Notes under the pieces: generated by a model
The model's input: the letters and a program-made list of their open reading frames with translations, nothing else
What the model was told of the DNA's origin: nothing
Database searches by the model: none
Shown: piece after piece, positions 42,514 to 48,415 of the stretch
Layout of the letters: each line of letters begins with the position of its first letter
Position numbering within the stretch: the first letter of the stretch is position 1
DNA from: CG2-30-44-17 sp964344725
GTDB taxonomy: Bacteria > Patescibacteriota > Gracilibacteria > UBA1369 > UBA12470
NCBI GenBank assembly: GCA_964344725.1
Contig: CAYFOI010000006.1
Location: 1 to 48,415, forward strand
Reading direction: 5' to 3'
DNA: 48,415 nt
Translations under genes and position numbers: made by a program

Positions 42514-44208
42514 TTATACGTGGAGAGATGGCAGAGTGGTCGAATGCACTGGTCTTGAAAACCAGAGCCTCGCTAGTCGGGGCCGTGGGTTCGAATCCCA
42601 CTCTCTCCGCCATTTGAGACGAATGGCATCTAAGGCAGCACTTTCACCGCTTTCTGCTGCTCTTTCTGCTGGTTCTAAGCTCAAGTATTCCTTTTCAAGC
42701 TCTTTGTAGTGCTCGCCAATAGGCACAAGCCACTCGTGAGGCTGCATTTCTAGCTTCCTATCGCGGATTGCGAAGATCGCACCGAATCCTTGGAGTATGG
42801 TTCTACGCCCTTCGTAGTCCTCACGCTTGAAGTTTGCTGCTGCGTAGGTGATGAAGTCGAAGGTTCTTTCGGTGAGTTCTAACCAATTCTCCGCACGATG
42901 TTCCGTATCACCCAGCTCTTCCTTGAGTTTGGCGTGCTTGGCTTGGAGCTTCTTCTTTTGCCGAATGTACTCCTCGTCGTTGATAAGGTCGCGAAAGCGC
43001 ATCTGCGTGAGGTTGTCGATTTCGTTCTGTGTAGTCAGCACAGCTTTGGATTGCATCTCTTGAATCTTGCTACGCTGCTTGATCTCGCTGTCGTTGTACT
43101 TGTTAAGCATTTCAATCGCCCAATCCTTGAACTGTGGAAGAATGGTGTAGCTTGCCATTTCAGCCTTGAGTGCTTTTTTGAGTTCGCGCTCTTCAATGGA
43201 CCGTTGCTTGCAGTCGGCTTCTTTTTTGTTGTGCGTGCAATGGTAGAAGACGTATTCCTTGATGTTGCCTGTCTCTTTGATTTTTTTGGTCTTACGCTGA
43301 GCTGTTACCGTACCCTCACACTCCCCACAAACTAGAAGTGGTTTGAAACAGAACTCGTGAGACTTCTCCCTTGGATTGCCTTTTTTGCCAAGAATGCGCT
43401 GTACCCTGTCGTATTCCTCAAGCGTCACCATTGGCTCATGCGTGCCTTTCTTCCATGTTCCATCTTGTTTCTTGATTAAGCCTGCATAGAAAGGATTGTT
43501 GAACATGCGGTAGATTGCACTACGGCTCATTGGTCCACCACCTGTCTTCTTGGTTTTAGGCGTACGATAGCCCCACTCTTCGTTGAGCTTCTTGAGAATC
43601 TTGGGTGGTGTGGTGCTTCCTGTGAGCATCAAATCCCAACACTTTCGCAACACGGGGAAACGCTTCTTGTCTACCGTGATGGTCTTCATACCCTTGGGGC
43701 TGATATAGTCATTGAGCCACCCCTGTGGTGTCTTGTTTGGACGGATACCCATGTCTATTTTGGTGTGCAATCCACGCTTCACATCTTTGCTCAACTTGGC
43801 TGAAAAGTACTGTGATTGCGAGAGTGCCATCTGGAGCATCATGATGCCCTCGGGAGAGTTATCGTAGGTGTACGAGCCAAATTTGAGGTCTTTGATAACT
43901 CCCTTGCGGAGCATGTAGGTGATCTTCGCAGCGTCCATCTCATTTCGAGAAAGACGGTCTGGATGCCATGCAATGATTCCATCGGCTTCACCTGCTTTGA
44001 TGCGCTCCAGCATTTCGGCAAACACGGGACGTTCATCAGGAGTGAAGGCACTTTTGCTTTCTTCTAGCACGTCCACAATCTTGAGGCTGGAGAAAAGCTG
44101 CTCCGCTTTCTCTTTCTGTGAGTTGATAGAGAGAGCTTGGCGTTCTTCCGACTCTTGCGATTTCCTCACATAAACGAGGTATCTGAATTTTGAGTTTTCT
44201 GCTTGCAT
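42514..44208 (-). CDS. large serine recombinase (integrase)
   Basis: Site-specific recombinase of the large serine type. Residues 8-150 are the resolvase catalytic domain with Ser17 in YLVYVRKSQESEE, IIAWHPDRLSRNE and GRGLHTKI-like GLHTKIDMG. The recombinase domain follows (about 160-290), then a zinc ribbon (CGECEGTVTAQ...CTHNKKEADC, about 296-335), then a coiled coil (about 360-450). The last 32 codons are the antisense of tRNA-Ser (EWDSNPRP...HSTTLPSL), so the native C-terminus in the excised form may differ. A serine integrase at a tRNA is less common than a tyrosine one. Confidence 0.9.
   Translation of the reverse strand: MQAENSKFRYLVYVRKSQESEERQALSINSQKEKAEQLFSSLKIVDVLEESKSAFTPDERPVFAEMLERIKAGEADGIIAWHPDRLSRNEMDAAKITYMLRKGVIKDLKFGSYTYDNSPEGIMMLQMALSQSQYFSAKLSKDVKRGLHTKIDMGIRPNKTPQGWLNDYISPKGMKTITVDKKRFPVLRKCWDLMLTGSTTPPKILKKLNEEWGYRTPKTKKTGGGPMSRSAIYRMFNNPFYAGLIKKQDGTWKKGTHEPMVTLEEYDRVQRILGKKGNPREKSHEFCFKPLLVCGECEGTVTAQRKTKKIKETGNIKEYVFYHCTHNKKEADCKQRSIEERELKKALKAEMASYTILPQFKDWAIEMLNKYNDSEIKQRSKIQEMQSKAVLTTQNEIDNLTQMRFRDLINDEEYIRQKKKLQAKHAKLKEELGDTEHRAENWLELTERTFDFITYAAANFKREDYEGRRTILQGFGAIFAIRDRKLEMQPHEWLVPIGEHYKELEKEYLSLEPAERAAESGESAALDAIRLKWRREWDSNPRPRLARLWFSRPVHSTTLPSLHV
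42522..42612 (+). tRNA. tRNA-Ser (anticodon TGA), element insertion site
   Basis: 91 bases with the long variable arm of class II tRNAs: acceptor GGAGAGA with TCTCTCC, anticodon stem CTGGT/ACCAG with loop CTTGAAA giving UGA, variable arm GCCTCGCTAGTCGGGGC, T loop TTCGAAT and encoded CCA (42610-42612). The serine recombinase gene on the other strand runs across the whole tRNA. Confidence 0.96.
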
Positions 44209-44245
44209 GTTTACTTGGTGTAAATGCCCAAATAGGACGGTCCTG

Positions 44246-44341
44246 AATCGTCCAACTCATGCGCAAACATGATTTTGGCAGAACCGCCCATGGTTGGGCG
44301 AAACGCTAAACAAAGTTTGCGAGAGTGCGAGCTGGACGATT
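44246..44341. repeat. three-tier nested inverted repeat between the two recombinase genes
   Basis: Outer arms 44246-44258 and 44329-44341 (AATCGTCCAACTC against GAGCTGGACGATT, 12 of 13 pairs), middle arms CGCAAAC (44262-44268) and GTTTGCG (44315-44321), apex CGCCCA (44285-44290) and TGGGCG (44295-44300). No T-run follows. Could be a recombination site, an operator or a structured leader for the integrase message. Confidence 0.75.
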
Positions 44342-44382
44342 ACTTGGATTATACGTCTTTCCTTGGGAGAAGTGTAGTGAAA

Positions 44383-45504
44383 CTACTCCCGCCCTTTGAT
44401 TTGCTTGGTGAAGGCTTTGAAGAGCCTGATGTCTTCCTCCGAAAGTTGAATTTTTGCCTCAACTTCCTTCTCACCAACCCTGATGTTCTTCACAATTTCA
44501 ATCTGACGCTCCTCTTGAATATGACCGTAACCATATGAGCCAAAGGTCGTGCCTGTATTTTCATGCCCAAGGTTTTGGCTGATGGCTTTCTTCTCTTCTT
44601 CGGTGAGCTTGGTCTTGGCGAACTCGGTGACAACCAAGTGCCTAAAGGTGTGTGGGTGGTAGTAGGGAATTTCAGCATCAAGGAAACGCTTTTGGAAGAT
44701 TTTACGGACCGAGTTAGAGCTGGACCAAAAGACGGGTTCGACCTCGCCCGTGTTGTAGTAGTTGATGTTTTCCTCTCCGTTTTCGACAATGGCTTGAGGG
44801 AAGATAGGATCATCCTCCTTGAAGCCTTTGCGCTCAAGGTACTTGTACCAATCGAGGAAGTGCTTCACCGCTTGCTCATATTCAATCGGGAAGAAGGTGG
44901 TCACGATACGCTTGGCAAACTTGGTTTTCACCCCGAAGCGAGGATTTTGGTCTACCGTCAGGGTCTCGGGATCAAAGGCTTTCATAGGCAGACTGTAAAT
45001 GGCAGAAATACGCGCTCCTGTAAGCAAAGTGAAGCAAATCAAGGCTCGGTCTCGCTGGTCCACTTCCGTAACTACGTCTACGGCTTCAATCACTTTGATG
45101 ACATCTTCCATCGGTGGAATCTTGCGTTTGTTGGGCTGAATGGCAATGCGGGTCTCCTTTTTGGAAAGCGATAGGGACTCGATTACCGTCGGGTTGATCT
45201 TGGACTTGTAATGAGGCTGCATGGAGAGCCACTCGAAGAAGAGTCTAAGACGACGAAGCACGTGGTAGCGATATACAAGGGAGAGTGGATCACCTGCACG
45301 ATTGGTGCGGTTTTTAAGCCAGTCCTTGAAAGCTCTCACTTGTTGCTTCCCGAAGCCCATGAAGTCTTTGTTCTCATGGCATTCCTGCCACAGATTGACG
45401 GCTCGTTCGTGTGCATCCACGGAGTTTGATGCGAAGCCTTTGACTTCTTTAAGGTAGAGGAAGAACTGCCTCTTCATGACCTCGTTTTGGAATGATTTTT
45501 TCAT
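44383..45504 (-). CDS. tyrosine recombinase / phage-type integrase
   Basis: 373 residues. An N-terminal SAM-like core-binding domain (about 10-105, FFLYLKEVKGFASNSVDAHERAV) precedes the catalytic part: Arg in LLTGARISAIYSL, Lys candidates in GVKTKFAKRIV, PHTFRHLVVTEFA, LGHENTGTTFGSYGYGH with the Tyr nucleophile in FGSYGYG. It is unrelated in detail to the chromosomal XerD-like protein at 25817. It may act on the element ends, resolve multimers or invert a segment; the presence of a separate serine integrase leaves its role open. Confidence 0.88.
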   Translation of the reverse strand: MKKSFQNEVMKRQFFLYLKEVKGFASNSVDAHERAVNLWQECHENKDFMGFGKQQVRAFKDWLKNRTNRAGDPLSLVYRYHVLRRLRLFFEWLSMQPHYKSKINPTVIESLSLSKKETRIAIQPNKRKIPPMEDVIKVIEAVDVVTEVDQRDRALICFTLLTGARISAIYSLPMKAFDPETLTVDQNPRFGVKTKFAKRIVTTFFPIEYEQAVKHFLDWYKYLERKGFKEDDPIFPQAIVENGEENINYYNTGEVEPVFWSSSNSVRKIFQKRFLDAEIPYYHPHTFRHLVVTEFAKTKLTEEEKKAISQNLGHENTGTTFGSYGYGHIQEERQIEIVKNIRVGEKEVEAKIQLSEEDIRLFKAFTKQIKGRE

Positions 45505-45589
45505 GGTAGAAAAGTTGTTATGGCTAATGTTGTAAAATGGGACATTCAGACGAGGGTTAAGAGAATCACTTAATCCTTTTGCTTGCCCC

Positions 45590-45967
45590 CTAAAGTAGTC
45601 GTGCGATAGTGCCGCTGCATTCTTTACATTTTGCGTAAAGTATTTCCTGATCTCTATTCTCTTTGCCGATCTTCTTACCCGTTTTTTCGACCCTCACGGT
45701 GTGAGGTTTTGCTACAACTGGCTTCCTGCACGTCAGGCAGTAATACTCATTTGGGCGGAGTTTCACTCGAGCTTTCTCCCGTTTCCCTTCGATGAAGGTT
45801 TTTAGGTCGTAGCCCATGATGAGACGTTGCTTTTGCTTGGGATCAAGGAGGGGTAAGCCCTCCTTTACCCATCGCAGCACGGTCCTCCGATCAACGCCCA
45901 GTAGAGTGCTTACCTCCTTTGGTGAGTACGCCGACTTTTCCCGAATTTTGCGAATATTATATTTCAT
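45590..45967 (-). CDS. HTH plus zinc-ribbon DNA-binding protein, 125 aa
   Basis: Residues 14-37 form an excisionase/MerR-like helix-turn-helix (YSPKEVSTLLGVDRRTVLRWVKEGL). A zinc ribbon follows with C77/C80 (YCLTC) and C114/C117 (AKCKEC). Likely a directionality factor or element regulator. Its ATG overlaps the stop of the 64-aa gene upstream in an ATGA, so it is translationally coupled; the tyrosine recombinase begins 85 bases downstream. Confidence 0.78.
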   Translation of the reverse strand: MKYNIRKIREKSAYSPKEVSTLLGVDRRTVLRWVKEGLPLLDPKQKQRLIMGYDLKTFIEGKREKARVKLRPNEYYCLTCRKPVVAKPHTVRVEKTGKKIGKENRDQEILYAKCKECSGTIARLL

Positions 45968-46158
45968 GATTGAGTCGGATTAGAGTCTAGTAAGGAGAGT
46001 TGCCCCTTGGAGGGTTTGGGCAGCGGGCGGTAGACGAGCTTCATCATGCCCAGTAGCTTCATGGCTTTTTCTTCTGCCAATTCGAGGCTGATCTCTTCTT
46101 GAAAGCTGTCCTTCCATAGCTGCCTAAACCCCTCCAAATCTTGTGGTTCTAACTTCAT
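45964..46158 (-). CDS. small element protein, 64 aa
   Basis: Start chosen at 46158 (MKLEPQDLEGFRQLWKDSF) because that ATG overlaps the stop of the upstream gene as ATGA; its own stop overlaps the next ATG the same way. Composition: helical, with FQEEISLELAEEKAMKLLGMMKLVYRPL, then a Pro/Ser tail ending QLSLLDSNPTQS. I recall similar short proteins beside DUF5659 genes in CPR mobile elements, but no function is known to me. Confidence 0.7.
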   Translation of the reverse strand: MKLEPQDLEGFRQLWKDSFQEEISLELAEEKAMKLLGMMKLVYRPLPKPSKGQLSLLDSNPTQS

Positions 46159-46409
46159 TGCGTTTGATCGGGTGACTGGGGCATGCACTCTTGGTACATG
46201 TTGAGAAGTGACCTTGCGTTAAGGAAAAGTTTGTCTTCCCAGTAGAGTTCGACCGACTCTCGCAATTTCTTTGAGCCGTGGAAGGTGAAACACACTTTCT
46301 CGGCGTTGGTGTGTGGGCAGCTTTGAACCCTGAAACCTTTGACGAGCAATGCACTTGCGAGCGCACGGTCATAGGTGACGAAGGGCAAATTGTAGTTTGG
46401 TGCTGACAT
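46155..46409 (-). CDS. DUF5659-like small protein, 84 aa (copy 1)
   Basis: Pattern: start with a Thr/Tyr-Asp beginning (FVTYDRALASALLVKGFRVQS), then a beta strand with FTFHGSKKLRESVELYWEDKLFLNARSLLNMYQECM. This order (helix, strand, F-x-F, then a W-containing helix and NARSLL) matches the DUF5659 family as I remember it. It parallels the 46436 gene position by position. First gene of the ATGA-coupled cassette. Confidence 0.65.
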   Translation of the reverse strand: MSAPNYNLPFVTYDRALASALLVKGFRVQSCPHTNAEKVCFTFHGSKKLRESVELYWEDKLFLNARSLLNMYQECMPQSPDQTQ

Positions 46410-46435
46410 GTTGAAATGGGGTTAAGGTAAAAGAG

Positions 46436-46681
46436 CTAGAAGTCTGAATGCAGTCTGGATTTGAGCAGTCGCTGTTGCATGAGAAACTTGCGAGGTTCAA
46501 CTCGAAGTTCACCTCTCCAAAAAGCATTGATGGTTTCTTCTAATTTTTTGTTCTGTTCAAAGTAGAACTCGACTCTATGTGGATTACTCCTGTCGATGCG
46601 TAAAAAACTAAAATTTAGGTAGCTCAATGTGAGAATGAGTCCCCAATCCGAAGTAGAAAATTCTTGCATTTCACATTTCAT
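46436..46681 (-). CDS. DUF5659-like small protein (copy 2)
   Basis: Start taken at the ATG at 46681 (MKCEMQEFSTSDWG); the next ATG at 46669 is equally possible and a TTG at 46714 extends it. The core (STSDWGLILTLSYLNFSFLRID, HRVEFYFEQNKKLEETINAFWRGELRVEPRKFLMQQRLLKS) aligns with the 84-aa gene 26 bases downstream: (R/K)V-x-F-x-F, KKL-x-E, W, then LNAR/VEPR with FLM or LLN. Tandem paralogues in one element are notable. Confidence 0.65.
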   Translation of the reverse strand: MKCEMQEFSTSDWGLILTLSYLNFSFLRIDRSNPHRVEFYFEQNKKLEETINAFWRGELRVEPRKFLMQQRLLKSRLHSDF

Positions 46682-46720
46682 TAAGATTTGACAGCTTAAT
46701 TTTGAATCCTTCAAATACTT

Positions 46721-46747
46721 AAAAAAGCCCTATCTCTAGGACTTTTT
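46721..46747 (-). terminator. intrinsic terminator after the 380-aa gene
   Basis: Minus strand: AGTCCTA, loop GAGA, TAGGGCT, then T5; A and T runs flank it on both sides, so it may work both ways. It separates the 380-aa gene from the small-gene cassette. Confidence 0.72.
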
Positions 46748-46783
46748 GGTAGATTTTTTGGCTTATTCCTGACTTATTTTGGA

Positions 46784-47926
46784 TTATATGAGCCTAAAAC
46801 CCGTAACTATGATTTCATCATCCTGTAAATGAAAGAATTTTTCTGATTCAGGAAAATCAAACCAGCCTCGGAGACTCCTGCGAAAATTGCCCATACTTTT
46901 CTTCAACTTTCGCTTGTCTTGGTCTAACCTCAAATCAAACCCGAGTTCAGATGCTTTCACCTTGGTGCTTTGCCTTGCTTTTTCAAGTAGCTTCAAGGGA
47001 AAGCCACTCTTCAAGTGATGAGATTTGCCTTTGAAACTTACCGTCCCATTTTTTTCAAAAACTATCAACTTGTCAGCATTCTTGATCTGGTAAAAACGGT
47101 TTTTAACCTTTTCCCAATCCAAAAACCAAGGAGTATGTTCATCAAAAAGCTCATAAAAATCTTCGAGGATTTTTATCCTAAAGTAACGTTCTTGTTCATA
47201 CTCGCGAAGCGAAATATCCAACACCTTTGCCACATTGATCGCTTCTAGGAAAAAGACAACTGAAATAAAGTCTGCTTCATTCGAAGTTCGCCACCCAACT
47301 CTCAAATCCTTATGGGAGTACTTAGCCATCAAAGCAGATAGATCCGTCAGGAATGACGTGAGTTGCTTTTGGGGCTGTAAAATGTTCTTGGTCTTCCAGC
47401 TTGAGCGTTGCAGCTCATCGTTCATCCATTTTTCAAGGTAGTCATTGAAGTATTTCTTAATCGCGTCATGGTCAATTTCCAAAAAATACCTGTATTCAAA
47501 ATTTGGTCGTCCACCTTTCTCAATTCCATCTCGATGCTCAAAATCATAAAATAGAACAACCTCCTGCTCTCTTTTTATTACAAATTCGGGTGTGTAATCG
47601 TAAACTTTCTCGAGACTGGAATCAACGACCTCTTGCTCTTCGTCATCGCTAACAACAAGCCTCCATTTTTCAACAACTAACCGCTTAGCAAAGCTATATT
47701 TTAAGCAAGTTTGCAGGTAATCATCGGCATCTTTTTGTTTCTCGAAATCATCTTCTTCATCGAAAGTCCCCCAGTAAATTAGTGTTTGGTCAGATGTGGA
47801 AGGAGAATCGTCAGGTCCAAGGATGCGGCTTGATTCTAGTCTACCCATGACATTCCATAAAAATAGGAGTTTTTCACCATCTCCGAAGAAGTAGCTGATT
47901 CTAGGTTTTTTGAGAGAAGTACTCAT
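46784..47926 (-). CDS. unrecognised element cargo protein, 380 aa
   Basis: No family or catalytic motif recognised. Soluble, charged, rich in aromatic residues (LIYWGTFDEEDDF, YFNDYLEKWMNDEL, WFLDWEKVKNRFYQ). The last 60 residues are basic then aromatic (RKLKKSMGNFRRSLRGWFDFPESEKFF). No signal peptide. It stands apart from the small-gene cassette by a terminator, so it has its own control. Its base usage looks AT-richer than the integrase gene. A defence or regulatory role is possible only by analogy with cargo genes. Confidence 0.65.
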   Translation of the reverse strand: MSTSLKKPRISYFFGDGEKLLFLWNVMGRLESSRILGPDDSPSTSDQTLIYWGTFDEEDDFEKQKDADDYLQTCLKYSFAKRLVVEKWRLVVSDDEEQEVVDSSLEKVYDYTPEFVIKREQEVVLFYDFEHRDGIEKGGRPNFEYRYFLEIDHDAIKKYFNDYLEKWMNDELQRSSWKTKNILQPQKQLTSFLTDLSALMAKYSHKDLRVGWRTSNEADFISVVFFLEAINVAKVLDISLREYEQERYFRIKILEDFYELFDEHTPWFLDWEKVKNRFYQIKNADKLIVFEKNGTVSFKGKSHHLKSGFPLKLLEKARQSTKVKASELGFDLRLDQDKRKLKKSMGNFRRSLRGWFDFPESEKFFHLQDDEIIVTGFRLI

Positions 47927-48069
47927 ATTTCATTTTCATTTACACCAAGTTTACAGCAAAATACTGCATTTTCAGAAATAGCTTCGAGGCACAACATGAA
48001 GACGTTTCTTTCCGATAGGTAAAATGTTAGAATCCCTGCGTACATCCAATTTTTCGTTTTCTCAAAACT

Positions 48070-48144
48070 CTCTTACGAGCAGTTCGCTCATCCAGCCTTA
48101 TTGGGCAGCGATGGGCGGCGTACCAATAAGGTTGCTCGTAAGAG
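48070..48144. repeat. long asymmetric hairpin near the window end
   Basis: Outer arms CTCTTACGAGCA (48070-48081) and TGCTCGTAAGAG (48133-48144), 12 perfect pairs. Inner arms CCTTATTGG (48096-48104) and CCAATAAGG (48123-48131), nine perfect pairs. The left side has a 14-base bulge, the right a single base, and the loop is 18 bases. No T-run follows. Confidence 0.8.
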
Positions 48145-48148
48145 GAAA

Positions 48149-48200
48149 GAGACCGTTCATTTTCGGGTGCGTAGAAATGCGAAATTTGCTTTAGTGTAAG
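48149..48200. repeat. 52-bp direct repeat, copy 1
   Basis: Identical to 48364-48415. It begins four bases after the long hairpin and ends 27 bases before a transposase-like ATG. Confidence 0.9.
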
Positions 48201-48227
48201 CCGTTATTTCATAATTGAACTAGTTTA

Positions 48228-48414
48228 ATGGCAAAAAAAACGTGGATTTGGTAATCCAAAATGCAAGTTTTGTGAGTCAGCAAAAACACAGAAAAAGGGC
48301 TCGCGAAATGGACTAAAAAGATACCTTTGTAGTGAGTGCGGAAAGAGCTTCAGTATAGATCACGAGACCGTTCATTTTCGGGTGCGTAGAAATGCGAAAT
48401 TTGCTTTAGTGTAA
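48228..48414 (+). pseudogene. broken start of a transposase-like zinc-ribbon ORF
   Basis: From CGT at 48241 a frame reads RGFGNPKCKFCESAK, then KKGSRNGLKRYLCSECGKSFS: a CxxC...CxxC ribbon with the (K)RYLCxxCGKxFS ending typical of IS1/IS1595-like transposase N-termini. The only upstream ATG (48228) is one base out of frame across an A8 run (48233-48240); seven A would give MAKKRGFGNPK. The frame then enters repeat copy 2 and stops at 48412-48414, far short of a full transposase. Slippage, a sequencing slip or an assembly join could explain it. Confidence 0.6.
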
Positions 48415-48415
48415 G
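48364..48415. repeat. 52-bp direct repeat, copy 2, at the window edge
   Basis: Identical to 48149-48200 and running exactly to the last base. Either a real terminal repeat or an assembly overlap at the end of a contig. Confidence 0.9.

Larger units (their letters stand above)
42522..48415. mobile_element. integrated element at tRNA-Ser, right end not in window
   Basis: From the tRNA-Ser gene onward the content changes to mobile-element genes: a large serine recombinase, a tyrosine recombinase, small HTH, zinc-ribbon and DUF5659-like proteins, an unrecognised 380-aa gene and a transposase remnant. All supported protein genes except the remnant point toward the tRNA. I found no second copy of the tRNA 3' end inside the window, so the far junction must lie beyond 48415. 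Confidence 0.75.

Noticed and set aside
42514..42612. WDSNPRP...HSTTLPS tail as a conserved integrase domain
   Set aside because: It is the antisense translation of tRNA-Ser, a familiar artefact in protein databases.
48070..48144. integron attC site
   Set aside because: The outer arms lack the RYYYAAC and GTTRRRY core sites.
1..48415. CRISPR array, rRNA operon or replication origin
   Set aside because: No regularly spaced identical repeats with unique spacers, no rRNA sequence and no DnaA-box cluster seen.

Overview
The window looks like part of a small-genome bacterium of the Candidate Phyla Radiation (Patescibacteria), most like Peregrinibacteria. The grounds are a compact AT-leaning genome, S-layer-homology proteins, many lineage-restricted small proteins between housekeeping genes, a Cys-rich protein type I recall from CPR genomes, and starts without Shine-Dalgarno motifs. 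UGA reads as stop, which argues against Gracilibacteria or Absconditabacteria. The lineage is an inference, not a database result.

Layout, 1-42.5 kb (chromosome). 1-3.9 kb: a 3'-truncated SLH protein, tRNA-Glu, a 645-base non-coding stretch, dnaJ, a membrane protein and tRNA-Lys. 3.9-9.4 kb: an orphan gene with a perfect sigma70-type promoter, an HTH/coiled-coil protein, and a carbon-nitrogen divergon (PEP carboxykinase and aminotransferase against glutamate dehydrogenase). 9.6-15.8 kb: de novo purine genes purL (PurS-PurL fusion), purQ and purM, then convergent NAD kinase. 16-25.6 kb: recA-recX under a promoter with an operator in its spacer, nusA, the pilus/secretion ATPase pilB, dprA and an orphan ftsE. 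RecA, PilB and DprA together fit DNA uptake and recombination. 25.8-32.8 kb: a Xer recombinase, a second SLH protein with a LamG-like domain, dgt-nrdR (dNTP pool control), an L,D-transpeptidase and a conserved-looking hypothetical pair. 32.9-42.5 kb: uvrD/pcrA, a TrmB-type regulator, a 38-cysteine protein with duplicated end domains, an HExxH protein, ymdB, a ctpA-type protease and a putative lipoprotein.

42.5-48.4 kb (accessory). An integrated element begins at tRNA-Ser(UGA). It carries a large serine recombinase whose C-terminus is encoded antisense to the tRNA, a tyrosine recombinase, a long nested inverted repeat between them, a translationally coupled cassette of small genes (two paralogous DUF5659-like proteins, a 64-aa protein, an HTH/zinc-ribbon protein), an unrecognised 380-aa cargo gene, a large hairpin and a broken transposase start. 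The window stops inside this element on a 52-bp direct repeat.

Genome-scale signals: intergenic arrays of degenerate 7-bp repeats at six sites plus an 8-bp one; GAA/TTC-loop palindromes; convergent genes whose stop codons overlap or touch at five of six junctions; several promoters with an exact 17-bp spacer, two of them close enough to the start codon to predict leaderless or near-leaderless mRNAs.
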